Positions 16,289 through 27,372 are shown, counted from the first letter of the stretch. The stretch: 42,073 bases of DNA from Hydrogenophilales bacterium (GCA_016235775.1 JACRIU010000038.1:1-42073), one strand, 5' to 3'. The notes: generated by a model not told the origin, from the letters alone. Made by a program: numbers and translations.

Positions 16289-17191
16289 ATGCCGACTGAA
16301 AGCGACGCCATTCAGGCCGTGCTCGATGAATTCAGCGATGCCTTGTGGCTGGAAGAAGGACTCGCCAAAAACACCCTGCTCAGTTATCGGCGCGATGTGG
16401 CGAAACTGGCCGCTTGGCTAGCGCCACGGGGTAAATCTTTATACAGCGCGACCCATGCCGATTTGCTGGATTTCCTGGCCCAGCATGCGCCGCAGATGAA
16501 AGCCAGCAGCACCGGACGGCTGCTCTCCAGCGTGCGGCGCTTCTATCAGTACGCGCTGCGCCAAGGCAAACTTCAGGCCGATCCTTCGCTGCAAATCGAG
16601 CGGCCAAAGTTGCCGCGCGGTCTGCCCAAAAGCTTGTCCGAAGCCGAGGTCGAGTCATTGATCAAGGCGCCGAATCTCGATTCCGCGTTGGGCGTGCGCG
16701 ACCGGGCGATGATCGAAACGCTCTACGCCAGCGGTTTGCGCGTCTCCGAATTAGTGAATCTGAAAATATCCGAAGTCAGCCAGGATGTGGGCGTGGTGCG
16801 CGTCATGGGCAAAGGTTCGAAGGAACGTTTGGTACCCTTGGGAGAAGAGGCGCTGGATTGGGTGAAGCGTTATTTGGCTGGCGCGCGTGCAGAATTGTTG
16901 AAGGGTAAACAAACCGGCGCTTTGTTCGTCACCGGGCGCGGCGCCGCCATGACGCGCCAAATGTTCTGGCATCTCATCAAGCGCCACGCGCGGCATGCCG
17001 GGATCGGCAAACCGCTTTCGCCGCACACCCTGCGCCATGCGTTCGCCACGCATTTGCTCAACCACGGCGCCGATCTGCGCGTGGTGCAAATGCTGCTCGG
17101 CCACGCCGATATTTCCACCACGCAGATTTATACCCACGTCGCGCGCGAGCGGCTCAAGCAGTTGCATACGCGGCATCATCCGCGAGGGTGA
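16289..17191 (+). CDS. xerD: Site-specific tyrosine recombinase XerD
   Basis: XerD acts with XerC at dif to resolve chromosome dimers. The N-terminal SAM-like DNA-binding domain spans about 1-95, the catalytic domain about 110-300. The catalytic residues are visible: R in ASGLRVSEL, K in GKGSKER, HxxR in LSPHTLRHAFATH, H in LLGHADISTTQIY and the following tyrosine in YTHVARERL. 300 residues is standard. The frame is open further upstream (GTG 16247) but only through the palindromic repeat, so ATG 16289 is taken; there is no evident ribosome-binding site. XerD is preferred over XerC from similarity and from the neighbours. Confidence 0.92.
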   Translation: MPTESDAIQAVLDEFSDALWLEEGLAKNTLLSYRRDVAKLAAWLAPRGKSLYSATHADLLDFLAQHAPQMKASSTGRLLSSVRRFYQYALRQGKLQADPSLQIERPKLPRGLPKSLSEAEVESLIKAPNLDSALGVRDRAMIETLYASGLRVSELVNLKISEVSQDVGVVRVMGKGSKERLVPLGEEALDWVKRYLAGARAELLKGKQTGALFVTGRGAAMTRQMFWHLIKRHARHAGIGKPLSPHTLRHAFATHLLNHGADLRVVQMLLGHADISTTQIYTHVARERLKQLHTRHHPRG

Positions 17192-17200
17192 ATTGTAACG

Positions 17201-17219
17201 CCGGCATCCTTGCCGGCAG
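17201..17219. repeat. Short GC-rich hairpin after xerD
   Basis: GCCGGC-ATCCTT-GCCGGC inverted repeat between convergent xerD and folB, without a T-run. It may slow transcription from either side. Confidence 0.5.
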
Positions 17220-17272
17220 AATGAAATACGCAAGGAGCAGAATCGCCGCCGCCATCCAGGCGATGCCGGGCG

Positions 17273-17629
17273 TCAGGGTTTGCTGCCCCGCTCGATGGTG
17301 AGCCCCACGCGCTTGATATGGCGCAGCATGCCGAGTTTGGTGAGGCTGATGCGCACCCAGGGCGATTTGAAATCGGTGCGAATGAGCTGCGCGACATGTT
17401 CGGCCAGCGCTTCCAAGAGATCGAAATGTTTTTGCTTCACGCTGGCTTCGATGGCTTGCACCACTTTGCCGTAGTCGATGGTGTCTTCCACGCGGTCGGT
17501 TTCGCCCGCGCGGCCGGCGGGCAGGCCGATCTCGATATCGAGTTGAATCGTCTGCGGCAAATGACGTTCCCATTCATAGATACCGATCACCAATTCCAAT
17601 TTGTATTCGTGCAGGAAGATAACGTCCAC
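17273..17629 (-). CDS. folB: Dihydroneopterin aldolase FolB
   Basis: FolB converts 7,8-dihydroneopterin to 6-hydroxymethyl-dihydropterin and glycolaldehyde in folate synthesis. VDVIFLHEYKLELVIGIYEWER at the start and VEDTIDYGKVVQAIE (active-site tyrosine) in the middle are characteristic, and the end LGMLRHIKRVGLTIERG carries the conserved lysine region. GTG 17629 gives 118 residues, the normal size. The frame continues upstream to ATG 17680, but that would overlap the start of divergent plsY and add residues unknown in the family. Confidence 0.92.
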   Translation of the reverse strand: MDVIFLHEYKLELVIGIYEWERHLPQTIQLDIEIGLPAGRAGETDRVEDTIDYGKVVQAIEASVKQKHFDLLEALAEHVAQLIRTDFKSPWVRISLTKLGMLRHIKRVGLTIERGSKP

Positions 17630-17678
17630 GGGGATTTTTGCGTAGAATGAAAAGAGCGGCAATTTTAAGGCTTTTCTC

Positions 17679-18281
17679 ATGGGCACGATAGCGTTAATCA
17701 TTCTGGCGTATTTGATCGGATCGCTTTCTTTCGCGGTGCTGGTGAGCCGCGCGTTCGGGCTGCCCGATCCGCGCTCTTATGGCTCCGGCAATCCGGGCGC
17801 GACCAATGTCATGCGCAGCGGCAAAAAAGCCGCCGCTGTGTTGACTTTGCTCGGCGATGGCGCGAAGGGCTGGTGCGCGGTGTTCCTGGCGCAGCAATTA
17901 GCGCCGGGTTGGGGGGCGGGCGATCTCGGCATTGCCGCTAGCGCCTTGGCCGTGTTCATCGGCCATATCTACCCGGTGTTCTTCGGCTTCAAGGGCGGCA
18001 AGGGCGTGGCCACCGCCGCCGGCATCTTGCTTGCGCTCCATGTTTGGCTGGGGCTGGCCGTCGTGGCGACTTGGCTGCTGACTTTTGCCTTGAGCCGCTA
18101 TTCATCCTTATCCGCCTTGCTGGCGTCCCTGCTCGCGCCCTTGTATGCAAATTTTTTCCTAAGCAAAATTTATGTCGGGACGGTGATCGTGCTCTCCGCC
18201 TTGCTGATTTGGCGCCATCGGGCGAATATCCAGAAACTGCTGCAAGGCAAGGAAAGCGGCTTTAAGAAAGCACAGGAGTGA
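17679..18281 (+). CDS. plsY: Glycerol-3-phosphate acyltransferase PlsY
   Basis: PlsY acylates glycerol 3-phosphate with acyl phosphate, the first step of phospholipid synthesis. This 200-residue inner-membrane protein has about five hydrophobic segments and the three conserved loops: [12 protein letters not shown] (about 33-44), [21 protein letters not shown] (about 89-109) and a third near [10 protein letters not shown] (about 136-145). The start has an AAGG ribosome-binding site eight bases upstream. The divergent folB-plsY arrangement is usual in betaproteobacteria. A downstream membrane-protein gene begins within six bases of the stop. Confidence 0.95.
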   Translation: MGTIALIILAYLIGSLSFAVLVSRAFGLPDPRSYGSGNPGATNVMRSGKKAAAVLTLLGDGAKGWCAVFLAQQLAPGWGAGDLGIAASALAVFIGHIYPVFFGFKGGKGVATAAGILLALHVWLGLAVVATWLLTFALSRYSSLSALLASLLAPLYANFFLSKIYVGTVIVLSALLIWRHRANIQKLLQGKESGFKKAQE

Positions 18282-18286
18282 AAGAC

Positions 18287-19081
18287 ATGGCCTGGTTTCA
18301 AAAAGAAATGGATTACGCGCGCGAGAGCTTGGTGAAAGTCTCGGAGAGCGCGATCGATCGCGCCGCCGACAAGCTCAATGGCGTCGTGCGCGACGGCATC
18401 GAACATGCCAGCACGGAGCTGCGCGAAGTAGTCGAGAGCACCAGCCAGCAAATCGACGCCAAACTCGACAAAATATCCGATGAGCTGCACAGCCAGCGCC
18501 AGTTCACCAAGAGCGATGTGAAGGAATTGGTCGATTACGCGGCGGACAAGCTGGGCGCGACTATCGACGAACGGGTGCATGTGATGAAGCAGGAAATCAC
18601 CGCGCTGGTGCAGGAAAAAGTGGAGTATTTCAAGCACGAGGTGGATTCGTTTTTTGTCCAGCGCCAACAAGACATCGCACGCGAGCGGCGGCGCTTGTTC
18701 TTGAATATTCTGATCGCGGTGGGCGCCTCGTTTCTGATGGGCGGCGTGTCGCTCATGTACCATCGCTATTCGGCCGGCACGGTCGATCTGTTCGGCATTT
18801 TCCGCATCGTGTTCATCTCGCTCGCCGCGGGCTATCTGGCCTATATGGCCGCGACCCTGCTGCGCCGCTACCGGCAGATGACCGAGCACAAAAAGGACGT
18901 CATGTTCCTGGCGATGAAATACTGGGGCTTTCTGCGGCCCGAAAGCATCTTCGGGCATTTGCTGCTGATCGTGCTGCTCTTGGCGCTGTATGCAGTGATG
19001 TTTTACCCGGAAATGCTGGTCCAACTGACGGGCAGCGAGACGCTGGGCAGGTGGGTGAATACCCTGCACGGCAAGCCGTGA
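18287..19081 (+). CDS. Coiled-coil membrane protein of unknown function
   Basis: A 264-residue protein not assigned to a named family. Residues 1-135 are a long amphipathic, highly charged helix region resembling apolipoprotein-type coiled coil (ELREVVESTSQQIDAKLDKI). Three hydrophobic segments follow: about 140-160, 172-195 and 224-245. The arrangement suggests an inner-membrane protein with a large cytoplasmic coiled-coil domain. ATG 18287 is taken because AGGAG lies eight bases before it; a GTG at 18278 overlapping the plsY stop is less likely. It is probably cotranscribed with plsY, which hints at membrane function, nothing more. Confidence 0.65.
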   Translation: MAWFQKEMDYARESLVKVSESAIDRAADKLNGVVRDGIEHASTELREVVESTSQQIDAKLDKISDELHSQRQFTKSDVKELVDYAADKLGATIDERVHVMKQEITALVQEKVEYFKHEVDSFFVQRQQDIARERRRLFLNILIAVGASFLMGGVSLMYHRYSAGTVDLFGIFRIVFISLAAGYLAYMAATLLRRYRQMTEHKKDVMFLAMKYWGFLRPESIFGHLLLIVLLLALYAVMFYPEMLVQLTGSETLGRWVNTLHGKP

Positions 19082-19090
19082 CGATTTGTA

Positions 19091-20089
19091 TTAAGGCGCT
19101 TCCAGTTGCGCCAAATCCCAGCGTGGCTTCACGCTAAAGCCGTAGCGCGCATCCGCATGCTGGAGCCGCATCGCGCCGGCGAAGGCGATCATGGCGCCGT
19201 TGTCGGTGCAAAATTCCAGTTTCGGGTAATACACAGCCGCGCCCGGTGGCATGGCTTGGCTTAAGCGTTCGCGCAGCCGTGCATTGGCGCCGACGCCGCC
19301 GGCGACGACGAGGCGGGTCAGGCCGGTTTGTTTCAAGGCGGCGATAGCTTTCGCGGCCAGCACGTCGGCGATGGCTTCCTGCACCTCGGCGGCTAGGTTG
19401 GCGTGGTTCACAGCAGCTTGCTTCGCCACGAGCATCACAGCAGTTTTCAAGCCGCTGAAGCTGAAATTCAGATCGCCGCTGGCCAGCATCGGTCGCGGCA
19501 GTTTGTAGTGCCCGATCTGGCCGGTTTGGGCCAACCGAGCCAGCGCCGGGCCGCCGGGATAGCCCAAGCCCATTAATTTCGCGCTTTTATCGAAGGCTTC
19601 ACCGGCGGCGTCGTCCAAGGTTTCGCCCAGGAGTTGATATTGGCCCACGCCATCCACGCGCATCAATTGCGTATGGCCGCCGGAGACCAAGAGCGCGACG
19701 AAGGGAAAAGCCGGCGGGTCGGGTTCGAGCAAGGGCGCGAGCAAGTGCCCTTCCAGATGGTGCACGCCGACGATTGGAAGCTTCAGTGCAAAACCCAGGC
19801 TGGCGGCGATGGAAGCGCCTACTAACAAGGCCCCGGCCAGCCCCGGGCCTTCGGTATAGGCGATGGCGGAGAGGTCGGCCAATTGCAGGCCGGCTTGATC
19901 CAATACTTGCCGGGTCAAGGGCAATACGCGCCGGATGTGGTCGCGCGAGGCCAGCTCGGGCACGACGCCGCCGTATTCTTCATGCATGTGGACTTGAGAA
20001 TACAGCGCGTGGGAGAGCAGGCCGCTTTCGGTGTCGTAGAGCGCGATACCGGTCTCGTCGCAGGAGGTTTCGATGCCCAGAACTAACAT
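19091..20089 (-). CDS. tsaD: tRNA threonylcarbamoyladenosine modification protein TsaD
   Basis: TsaD (Gcp/YgjD) transfers the threonylcarbamoyl group to A37 of ANN-decoding tRNAs, with TsaB and TsaE. The start [19 protein letters not shown] is the family signature and the metal-binding HxxxH is H111-H115 (HHLEGH). [16 protein letters not shown] and [14 protein letters not shown] are further conserved stretches. Length 332 fits. It is divergent from rpsU, as in many proteobacteria, with 111 bp between starts. Confidence 0.97.
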   Translation of the reverse strand: MLVLGIETSCDETGIALYDTESGLLSHALYSQVHMHEEYGGVVPELASRDHIRRVLPLTRQVLDQAGLQLADLSAIAYTEGPGLAGALLVGASIAASLGFALKLPIVGVHHLEGHLLAPLLEPDPPAFPFVALLVSGGHTQLMRVDGVGQYQLLGETLDDAAGEAFDKSAKLMGLGYPGGPALARLAQTGQIGHYKLPRPMLASGDLNFSFSGLKTAVMLVAKQAAVNHANLAAEVQEAIADVLAAKAIAALKQTGLTRLVVAGGVGANARLRERLSQAMPPGAAVYYPKLEFCTDNGAMIAFAGAMRLQHADARYGFSVKPRWDLAQLEAP

Positions 20090-20123
20090 GGGGCGGGATT
20101 TTAGCCCAAAACCTTGGCTGGTC

Positions 20124-20152
20124 TTGGAAAAACTTGGTTTTGCTGGTAGAAT
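20124..20152 (+). promoter_or_regulatory. Predicted promoter of rpsU
   Basis: TTGGAA (20124-20129), 17-bp spacer, TAGAAT (20147-20152), 48 bases before the rpsU start. Confidence 0.6.
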
Positions 20153-20200
20153 GCGCGCTTTTCTGATTTTGACAGCGATTTTTCAGATAGGGGTTGTTGC

Positions 20201-20413
20201 ATGGCGATCGTTCGCGTGAAGGAAAATGAGCCGTTTGACGTGGCCTTGCGCCGCTTCAAGCGCACCATTGAAAAGACCGGCCTCTTGACCGAGCTGCGCG
20301 CTCGCGAGTTTTATGAGAAGCCCACTTCGGAGCGCAAGCGCAAGCTGGCCGCCGCGGTAAAGCGCCACTACAAGCGCATCCGCAGCCAGACCCTGCCGCC
20401 CAAGCTGTACTAA
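20201..20413 (+). CDS. rpsU: 30S ribosomal protein bS21
   Basis: The 70-residue basic protein is needed for initiation on the 30S subunit. [21 protein letters not shown] and the [14 protein letters not shown]-like basic helix ([18 protein letters not shown] here) are diagnostic. In relatives it is normally followed by yqeY-dnaG-rpoD. Here a strong bidirectional terminator and two minus-strand genes intervene before yqeY. Confidence 0.97.
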   Translation: MAIVRVKENEPFDVALRRFKRTIEKTGLLTELRAREFYEKPTSERKRKLAAAVKRHYKRIRSQTLPPKLY

Positions 20414-20431
20414 AAGCTTCAGCATCAATGC

Positions 20432-20470
20432 AAAACGCCCCGGATGGGTTTTACCCTCCGGGGCGTTTTA
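20432..20470. terminator. Bidirectional intrinsic terminator between rpsU and the PhnD-like gene
   Basis: Perfect stem AAAACGCCCCGGA (20432-20444) with TCCGGGGCGTTTT, flanked by A- and T-runs so it can act in both directions. Confidence 0.9.
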
Positions 20471-20481
20471 TTTAGTGCGTT

Positions 20482-21333
20482 TTATTTGGCGGCAGGCGCT
20501 TGGAACGGCGCGATCAGCTTGCGGATCGTGTCGTAGTCATTATCTTCCGCCAACACGAAGCCGTCATAGGCGGGGTCCAATTCTTTTAGAATGGCTTTTC
20601 CTTCCGGCGTATCGGCTTTGAGTTCGAGGAAGGCGGCGCGCAGTTTTTTCACCGTTTCCGCCGGCAGACGCTCGCTTACCGCGAACAGATAAGACGAGAG
20701 CGGCGGCGAGGTGTAAATCTTGCGCAGACCCTGCGGCGCAAATTTTTCGAAACTCGTGTCCTTCAGAATGCCGGCGTCGAAATCCTTGTTGAGCACCGCC
20801 TTGGCGATATTGTCGTAGTGCTTCAGGAAGCTGTATTTGGAGAATTCTTCCAGCTTCACCCCGCCGCCCACCACCACCGCGCGTTGCAGCAGCGCCTTTT
20901 CATCACCCAATGCAAATGACTTGCCCTTAAGGTCCGTCATGGTTTGAAACGGGCTATCTTGGCGCACCGCGACCACCAGATTGAATGTGTCCTTGCCATG
21001 GGTGAGGGGCGAGACCAGCGCGCGGGCCCGGTATTTGTCATGCGCCTCGACGAAAGCCACTGGGGTGAGATAGGCGACTTGGGTGAAATCCTTGCCCAGT
21101 TCATTCACCGCCGAGCCGAGGTTGGGCGAAGCTCGAAACGAAATTTTGATACCGGTTTTCTTGGTCAAATAAGCAGTCAATGGGGTGAGCCGCTGCACCA
21201 TCGCCGCCGGCACATCCATTGCGACGGAGCCCAGGTAGAGTTCGTCGGCGATTGGCGGTGCGGCGCGCGCGGGGAGGGCCGGCAGCCCCAGGGCGGTAAG
21301 ACAAATCAAGCTTCGTGCGAGCAAGCGTTTCAT
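20482..21333 (-). CDS. PhnD-like periplasmic substrate-binding protein
   Basis: A 283-residue exported protein of the phosphate/phosphite/phosphonate-binding (PhnD, COG3221) type. The signal peptide covers residues 1-24 (cut after ARA). The mature part has the usual LTAYLTKKTGIKISFRASPNLGSAVNELGKDFTQVAYLTPVAF region and a second-lobe LKGKSFALGDEKALLQ. No ABC permease or ATPase is present, so it is unlikely to serve transport at this locus. It is encoded 18 bases downstream of a membrane diguanylate cyclase on the same strand, suggesting it senses a ligand for that enzyme. The ligand is unknown; PhnD-type orphans also bind other small molecules. Confidence 0.82.
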   Translation of the reverse strand: MKRLLARSLICLTALGLPALPARAAPPIADELYLGSVAMDVPAAMVQRLTPLTAYLTKKTGIKISFRASPNLGSAVNELGKDFTQVAYLTPVAFVEAHDKYRARALVSPLTHGKDTFNLVVAVRQDSPFQTMTDLKGKSFALGDEKALLQRAVVVGGGVKLEEFSKYSFLKHYDNIAKAVLNKDFDAGILKDTSFEKFAPQGLRKIYTSPPLSSYLFAVSERLPAETVKKLRAAFLELKADTPEGKAILKELDPAYDGFVLAEDNDYDTIRKLIAPFQAPAAK

Positions 21334-21351
21334 ATGATTTCCTTTTTTGGA

Positions 21352-22680
21352 TTAGATCGATTTGAGCTTCGCATGTGGTTGGGTATCGAATGGGTGGGCG
21401 ACCACTTGGCCGCGGCCGCGGCGTTTCGCTTCATACAGCGCTTCGTCGGCCGCGCCGTAAAGCGCCTCGATGCTGTGGATGTCGTCACGATTGCACGCTA
21501 TGCCAATGGATAAGCTGACGGTCACTTCATGATCATGAAACGTGAAAGGCATCCCGCGCAGCATGGCCAGGAGCGAGGTTCCGAACAGAATGCCCTCTTC
21601 GCGCTGCGTGCGATACAGCAGGAAGGCGAATTCATCGCCGCCGAGGCGCGCCGAGATGTCCGTCTCGCGGGTGCGAGATTTGAAGGCGCGCGCCAGGGTT
21701 TGCAGCACGGTGTCGCCGGCGGCATGGCCGTAGGTATCGTTGATCTGCTTGAAAAAATCCACGTCGAGCAGGATCAGGCAAATCGGTTCGTTAAAGCGTT
21801 GCGCGCGCGCAAACGTGGCCGCCAGATTGTCGTCGAAATAGCGCCGGTTTCTCAGATCGGTCAGGCTATCGGTGACCGCCAGTTTCTCCAGCAGAGTCAG
21901 GGCTTTTTCCAGATCCTGGGTGCGGTTTTCCAGTTCCTGCGAGCGTTGTTGCAGTTGCTCGTTGGTTTTCATCAGTGCGCTGCCGGCGAGATCGATTTTT
22001 TCGCGCAAACGTTGCTGGGCTTCAAACACTTTTTGATTCAGGTTGTTGAAAATACTCGCCAGATACCCGATCTCGTCGCCGCTGCGCATGTCCAGTTCCT
22101 CGGGCAACGATGCATCATTGCTGTCGAGAATATTTTTCATGTGCTCGCTAATGAGGGTAATCGGTTTAACGATCACGCGCGAGGCGCCAAAATAAATCAA
22201 CAAGCCGAGAAAAAGGCCAAAAAACGTTTGCTCCAGGATCACATCGCGGTAGGTACGATAGATTTCCGCCTCCATGCGCGCGAGCGAGATTTGCAAATCG
22301 ACTTGGCCGATTGGCTCCGACGAGAAAATCACCGGGGATTCGAATGACAAGGTCGCCTGGTCGGGCAGGCTGGGCTTATTGCGCGACACCATCACCTTGC
22401 CGTCACGGTTGCGGATAATCACGTGCTGCATGTCTTGCTGCTGCACGATGCGTTCGGCGAGCGATTCCATATTGCTGTAATCATAGCCGACCAACAGATT
22501 GGCCACTGCCTCCGCGACCATCGCGGCGCGCTCCTGGCCGGAGCGGCGCATTTCCTCGGTGATGCGCTGTTTCTCGGTATGTACGCGGAAAGCGACAATC
22601 ACGGTGAAGGCAAACACGATCCCCACCACCACCAGCAACACCAGTTTGAGTCTTAAGCCAGAATTTAATTGATTCAACAT
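21352..22680 (-). CDS. Membrane diguanylate cyclase with periplasmic sensor region
   Basis: This 442-residue protein makes c-di-GMP from GTP. Transmembrane segments lie at about 11-31 and 148-168, enclosing a periplasmic region of about 115 residues. A HAMP domain (about 169-222) and a coiled coil (about 222-265) lead to the GGDEF domain (about 270-430). The catalytic motif GGDEF (347-351) is intact. An RxxD inhibitory site (R338-D341) lies five residues upstream, so product feedback is likely. DVDFFKQINDTYGHAAGD (306-323) holds metal- and substrate-binding residues. It is the first gene of an operon with the PhnD-like protein, which may dock on the periplasmic part. Confidence 0.92.
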   Translation of the reverse strand: MLNQLNSGLRLKLVLLVVVGIVFAFTVIVAFRVHTEKQRITEEMRRSGQERAAMVAEAVANLLVGYDYSNMESLAERIVQQQDMQHVIIRNRDGKVMVSRNKPSLPDQATLSFESPVIFSSEPIGQVDLQISLARMEAEIYRTYRDVILEQTFFGLFLGLLIYFGASRVIVKPITLISEHMKNILDSNDASLPEELDMRSGDEIGYLASIFNNLNQKVFEAQQRLREKIDLAGSALMKTNEQLQQRSQELENRTQDLEKALTLLEKLAVTDSLTDLRNRRYFDDNLAATFARAQRFNEPICLILLDVDFFKQINDTYGHAAGDTVLQTLARAFKSRTRETDISARLGGDEFAFLLYRTQREEGILFGTSLLAMLRGMPFTFHDHEVTVSLSIGIACNRDDIHSIEALYGAADEALYEAKRRGRGQVVAHPFDTQPHAKLKSI

Positions 22681-22889
22681 GTTATGTTTATAGTTTGCGC
22701 CAAACAGAAAATAATAATCCGGACTATCTACGTATTAACGGAGGCAATTTCCATGCCTTAAGCCTTAGTTTCAAATCAATTCGGCCGATGCTATGATCGG
22801 GTTTATATTCCCCCTGTGTTTTATTAATAATCAAATAAAAACAAAAGGTTAAAACAAAACCCGGCCCTGTCACCAGCGCGATTTCAAAT

Positions 22890-23336
22890 ATGAGCCTCAG
22901 AGAAAAAATTACCGAAGACATGAAACAAGCCATGCGCGACAAGGCTGCTGCGCGGCTATCCACCATCCGCATGCTTTTGGCGGCCATCAAACAGCGCGAA
23001 GTGGACGAGCGCATCATCCTGGACGACGCCCAAGTGCTGACGGTGATCGAAAAACTGCTCAAACAGCGTCGAGAATCCATCGTTCAGTTCGAAAAAGGCG
23101 CACGGCCGGATCTGGTCGCGATCGAGCAAGCCGAAGTAGAAGTGCTGCTCGCCTACATGCCGGCGCAGATGGGCGAGGCGGAAATCGAGGCGATCGTCGC
23201 AGAAGCCATCGCCCAAACCGGCGCCCAAGGCCCGGCTGATATGGGCAAGCTCATGGCGGTGCTTAAACCCAAGCTGGCTGGCCGCGCTGACATGGGCCGC
23301 GTGTCCGGGCTGGTCAAAGCTCGCCTGACCGGCTAA
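22890..23336 (+). CDS. yqeY: GatB/YqeY domain protein
   Basis: The 148-residue protein has the YqeY-type tRNA-binding-like helical domain seen in the tail of GatB. MSLREKITEDMKQAMRDKAAARLSTIRML at the start and MGKLMAVLKPKLAGRADMGRVSGLVKARL at the end are typical. Its role is not firmly established; it may influence tRNA amidation. It lies directly before dnaG and rpoD, the conserved neighbourhood. The start (ATG 22890) has no obvious ribosome-binding site. Confidence 0.92.
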   Translation: MSLREKITEDMKQAMRDKAAARLSTIRMLLAAIKQREVDERIILDDAQVLTVIEKLLKQRRESIVQFEKGARPDLVAIEQAEVEVLLAYMPAQMGEAEIEAIVAEAIAQTGAQGPADMGKLMAVLKPKLAGRADMGRVSGLVKARLTG

Positions 23337-23380
23337 GCGGCGCCTTACATTCGCGCGCATAGCGGCTATATTTCCGTCTA

Positions 23381-25114
23381 ATGATCCCGCAATCCTTCAT
23401 CCAGGAATTGCTGAATCGTCTCGATATCGTGGACGTGGTGGAGCGCTATGTCCCGCTTAAAAAGGCCGGAGCGAACTACGTCGCCTGCTGCCCGTTCCAT
23501 AACGAAAAAACCCCCTCCTTCAGCGTCAGCCCGGCCAAGCAGTTCTACCACTGCTTCGGCTGCGGCGCGCATGGCAGCGCGATCAGCTTCGTGATGGAGC
23601 ATCAGGGGCTGAATTTCCCCGAGGCGGTGGAAGAATTGGCCAAGAATATCGGCCTTCCCGTGCCGCATGAGACCACCCAGCGCGAGCAAGACACCCGCAC
23701 AGCAATTGCCGCCGGCCTGCCCGAGACGATGCAGCAGGCGCTGCGCTATTACCGTGAACAGCTCAAGCTTTCCGAGCCGGCGATTCAGTATTTCAAAGGC
23801 CGTGGCGTGTCGGGCGATATCGCCGCCAAGTTCGGCTTGGGCTATGCGCCCGAGGGCTGGCAAAACCTCTCCGCGGTGTTCCCCGATTACGCCACCTCAA
23901 CCGCACTGGTCGAAACCGGCTTGATTATCGAAAACGACGAAGGCCGGCGCTACGACCGCTTTCGCGACCGGGTGATGTTCCCCATCCTCAATGCGCGCGG
24001 CAATGTCATCGGCTTCGGCGGGCGCGTGCTGGGCGCGGGCGAACCAAAATATCTCAACTCGCCGGAAACGGCCTTGTTCCAAAAAGGTCAGGAACTGTAT
24101 GGCCTGTTCCAAGCCCGCAATGCGATTCGCAATGCAGGCCGCGTGCTGGTGGTGGAGGGCTATATGGATGTGGTCGCGCTGGTGCAGCACGGCGTCGAAT
24201 ACGCCGTCGCCACCCTCGGCACCGCGACCACGCCGGTGCATGTGCAAAAGCTCTTGCGCGCGGCGGACGAAATTATTTTTTGCTTCGATGGCGACAAGGC
24301 CGGCCGCCGGGCGGCCTGGCGCGCCCTGGAAAACAGCCTCGGCGCGCTGACCGACAGCGCGCGCCTGTTGTTTTTGTTCCTGCCTGAAGGCGAAGACCCC
24401 GACACCTATGTGCGCCAAGTGGGCAAGAACGGATTCGAAGCAAGCTATGGCGACGCGCTCACCTTGAGCCAATTCCTGTTCAAGGAAATCACGCGCGAAT
24501 TGAATCTGACCACGGACGAAGGCCGCGCCAAATTGGTCCAGACCGCCAAACCGCTGATCGAGAAAATCGCCGCCCCCGCGCTGCAAATGATGCTGCGCAA
24601 GCGATTGGCGGAACTGACGGGCTTATCCGCTGCCGAATTGACAAGCTTGCTCCCGCAAACCAGTGCAGCAGTACCCACCCGCGCACCGAAGGTGAAGTCG
24701 CGCCGCGCGCCCTCGCTCGCCAGGCAATTGCTGCGCATGGTGTTGCTGCGGCCGGATCTCGCGCGCGAAGCGGCGATGGAGCCGCTGGATGAGGAGAATG
24801 CCGAGGTGCATGCGCTGCGCGGCGTGCTGGATTTGATCCGGCGTCAGCCGCAGATCGACACGCATGCGGCGATATTGGAAGCGTTGCGCGGTGCTCCGGA
24901 AGAAGCGCTGCTGGCCGAGGTAGCGGGAGAAGCGCTGGCTTGGGACGAAGCTTTCGATGTGGCGCAGGAATTTAACGGCGCACTGGAACAACTGCGCGCC
25001 CAGGCCCGGCAAAAACGCATCGACAGCCTGCTCGCGCTGGCCAAAACCCAGGCCTTGAGTCCAGAGCAAAAACAGGCCTTAACCCGCGAATTGGCCGGTG
25101 GGCGGGTCTCCTAA
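23381..25114 (+). CDS. dnaG: DNA primase DnaG
   Basis: DnaG makes RNA primers for replication. The CHC2 zinc-binding domain uses C37, H40, C58 and C61 (CPFH ... CFGC). The TOPRIM catalytic core contains [13 protein letters not shown] and [13 protein letters not shown] (about 255-310). A shorter, variable C-terminal DnaB-interaction domain follows from about 440. Length 577 is within the usual range. Start ATG 23381 has a weak ribosome-binding site. rpoD follows 113 bp downstream with its own promoter. Confidence 0.97.
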   Translation: MIPQSFIQELLNRLDIVDVVERYVPLKKAGANYVACCPFHNEKTPSFSVSPAKQFYHCFGCGAHGSAISFVMEHQGLNFPEAVEELAKNIGLPVPHETTQREQDTRTAIAAGLPETMQQALRYYREQLKLSEPAIQYFKGRGVSGDIAAKFGLGYAPEGWQNLSAVFPDYATSTALVETGLIIENDEGRRYDRFRDRVMFPILNARGNVIGFGGRVLGAGEPKYLNSPETALFQKGQELYGLFQARNAIRNAGRVLVVEGYMDVVALVQHGVEYAVATLGTATTPVHVQKLLRAADEIIFCFDGDKAGRRAAWRALENSLGALTDSARLLFLFLPEGEDPDTYVRQVGKNGFEASYGDALTLSQFLFKEITRELNLTTDEGRAKLVQTAKPLIEKIAAPALQMMLRKRLAELTGLSAAELTSLLPQTSAAVPTRAPKVKSRRAPSLARQLLRMVLLRPDLAREAAMEPLDEENAEVHALRGVLDLIRRQPQIDTHAAILEALRGAPEEALLAEVAGEALAWDEAFDVAQEFNGALEQLRAQARQKRIDSLLALAKTQALSPEQKQALTRELAGGRVS

Positions 25115-25155
25115 CGAGCTTAGGGGCGGGGTTGGGGCGGGATGAGGGACCGAGT

Positions 25156-25184
25156 TTGGAGGTATACCGGTCTTTTGGTATAAT
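25156..25184 (+). promoter_or_regulatory. Predicted strong promoter of rpoD
   Basis: TTGGAG (25156-25161), 17-bp spacer, consensus TATAAT (25179-25184), 43 bases before the rpoD start. The spacer and flanks contain a GGTATA...ACCGG partial symmetry. Confidence 0.75.
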
Positions 25185-25227
25185 TACCGGTTTTTACGCG
25201 AAATTTTGCGCACATCTGGACGGTCAC

Positions 25228-27111
<1,884 letters not shown>

Positions 27112-27124
27112 AAGCGTTCTTGAA

Positions 27125-27150
27125 ACTGGCCGGCACTCCCGGCCAGTTTT
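27125..27150 (+). terminator. Rho-independent terminator after rpoD
   Basis: Stem ACTGGCCGG (27125-27133) with CCGGCCAGT (27139-27147), then TTTT. Confidence 0.9.
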
Positions 27151-27154
27151 CATT

Positions 27155-27232
<78 letters not shown>

Positions 27233-27279
27233 TTTAAATCAATTAGTTACAGTCTTTTTGTTTTATTGAGAGTTAAAAA

Positions 27280-27300
27280 ACCACGTCCTATGGACGTGGT
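27280..27300 (-). terminator. Intrinsic terminator of the phoB transcript
   Basis: Nine-base-pair perfect stem with three-base loop followed by TTTTTT on the minus strand, 133 bases after the phoB stop. Confidence 0.85.
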
Positions 27301-27372
27301 CATCGCCTGACTGGCTTTGCCTGTCAGAGAACCTGCCCATACAGGTACCTTTCGGAGTGTTGTCCCCACAAC
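27280..27372 (-). ncRNA. Hairpin-rich segment ending in a perfect terminator, downstream of phoB (possible IS200/IS605 right-end or omega-RNA-like remnant)
   Basis: Reading the minus strand, four hairpins follow in order: GTTGT-CCCC-ACAAC on the plus strand (27359-27372), ACCTG/CAGGT (27331-27346), CTGACTGGC/GCCTGTCAG (27307-27327, one mismatch) and ACCACGTCC/GGACGTGGT (27280-27300). The last is followed by six Ts on the minus strand. At minimum this is the phoB terminator. The dense series resembles the structured right ends of IS200/IS605 elements, from which TnpB guide RNAs derive, but no tnpB or tnpA is here. Confidence 0.45.

Noticed and set aside
17627-17680. Long folB starting at ATG 17680
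   Set aside because: It would overlap the divergent plsY start and leave no space for promoters; GTG 17629 gives the family length.
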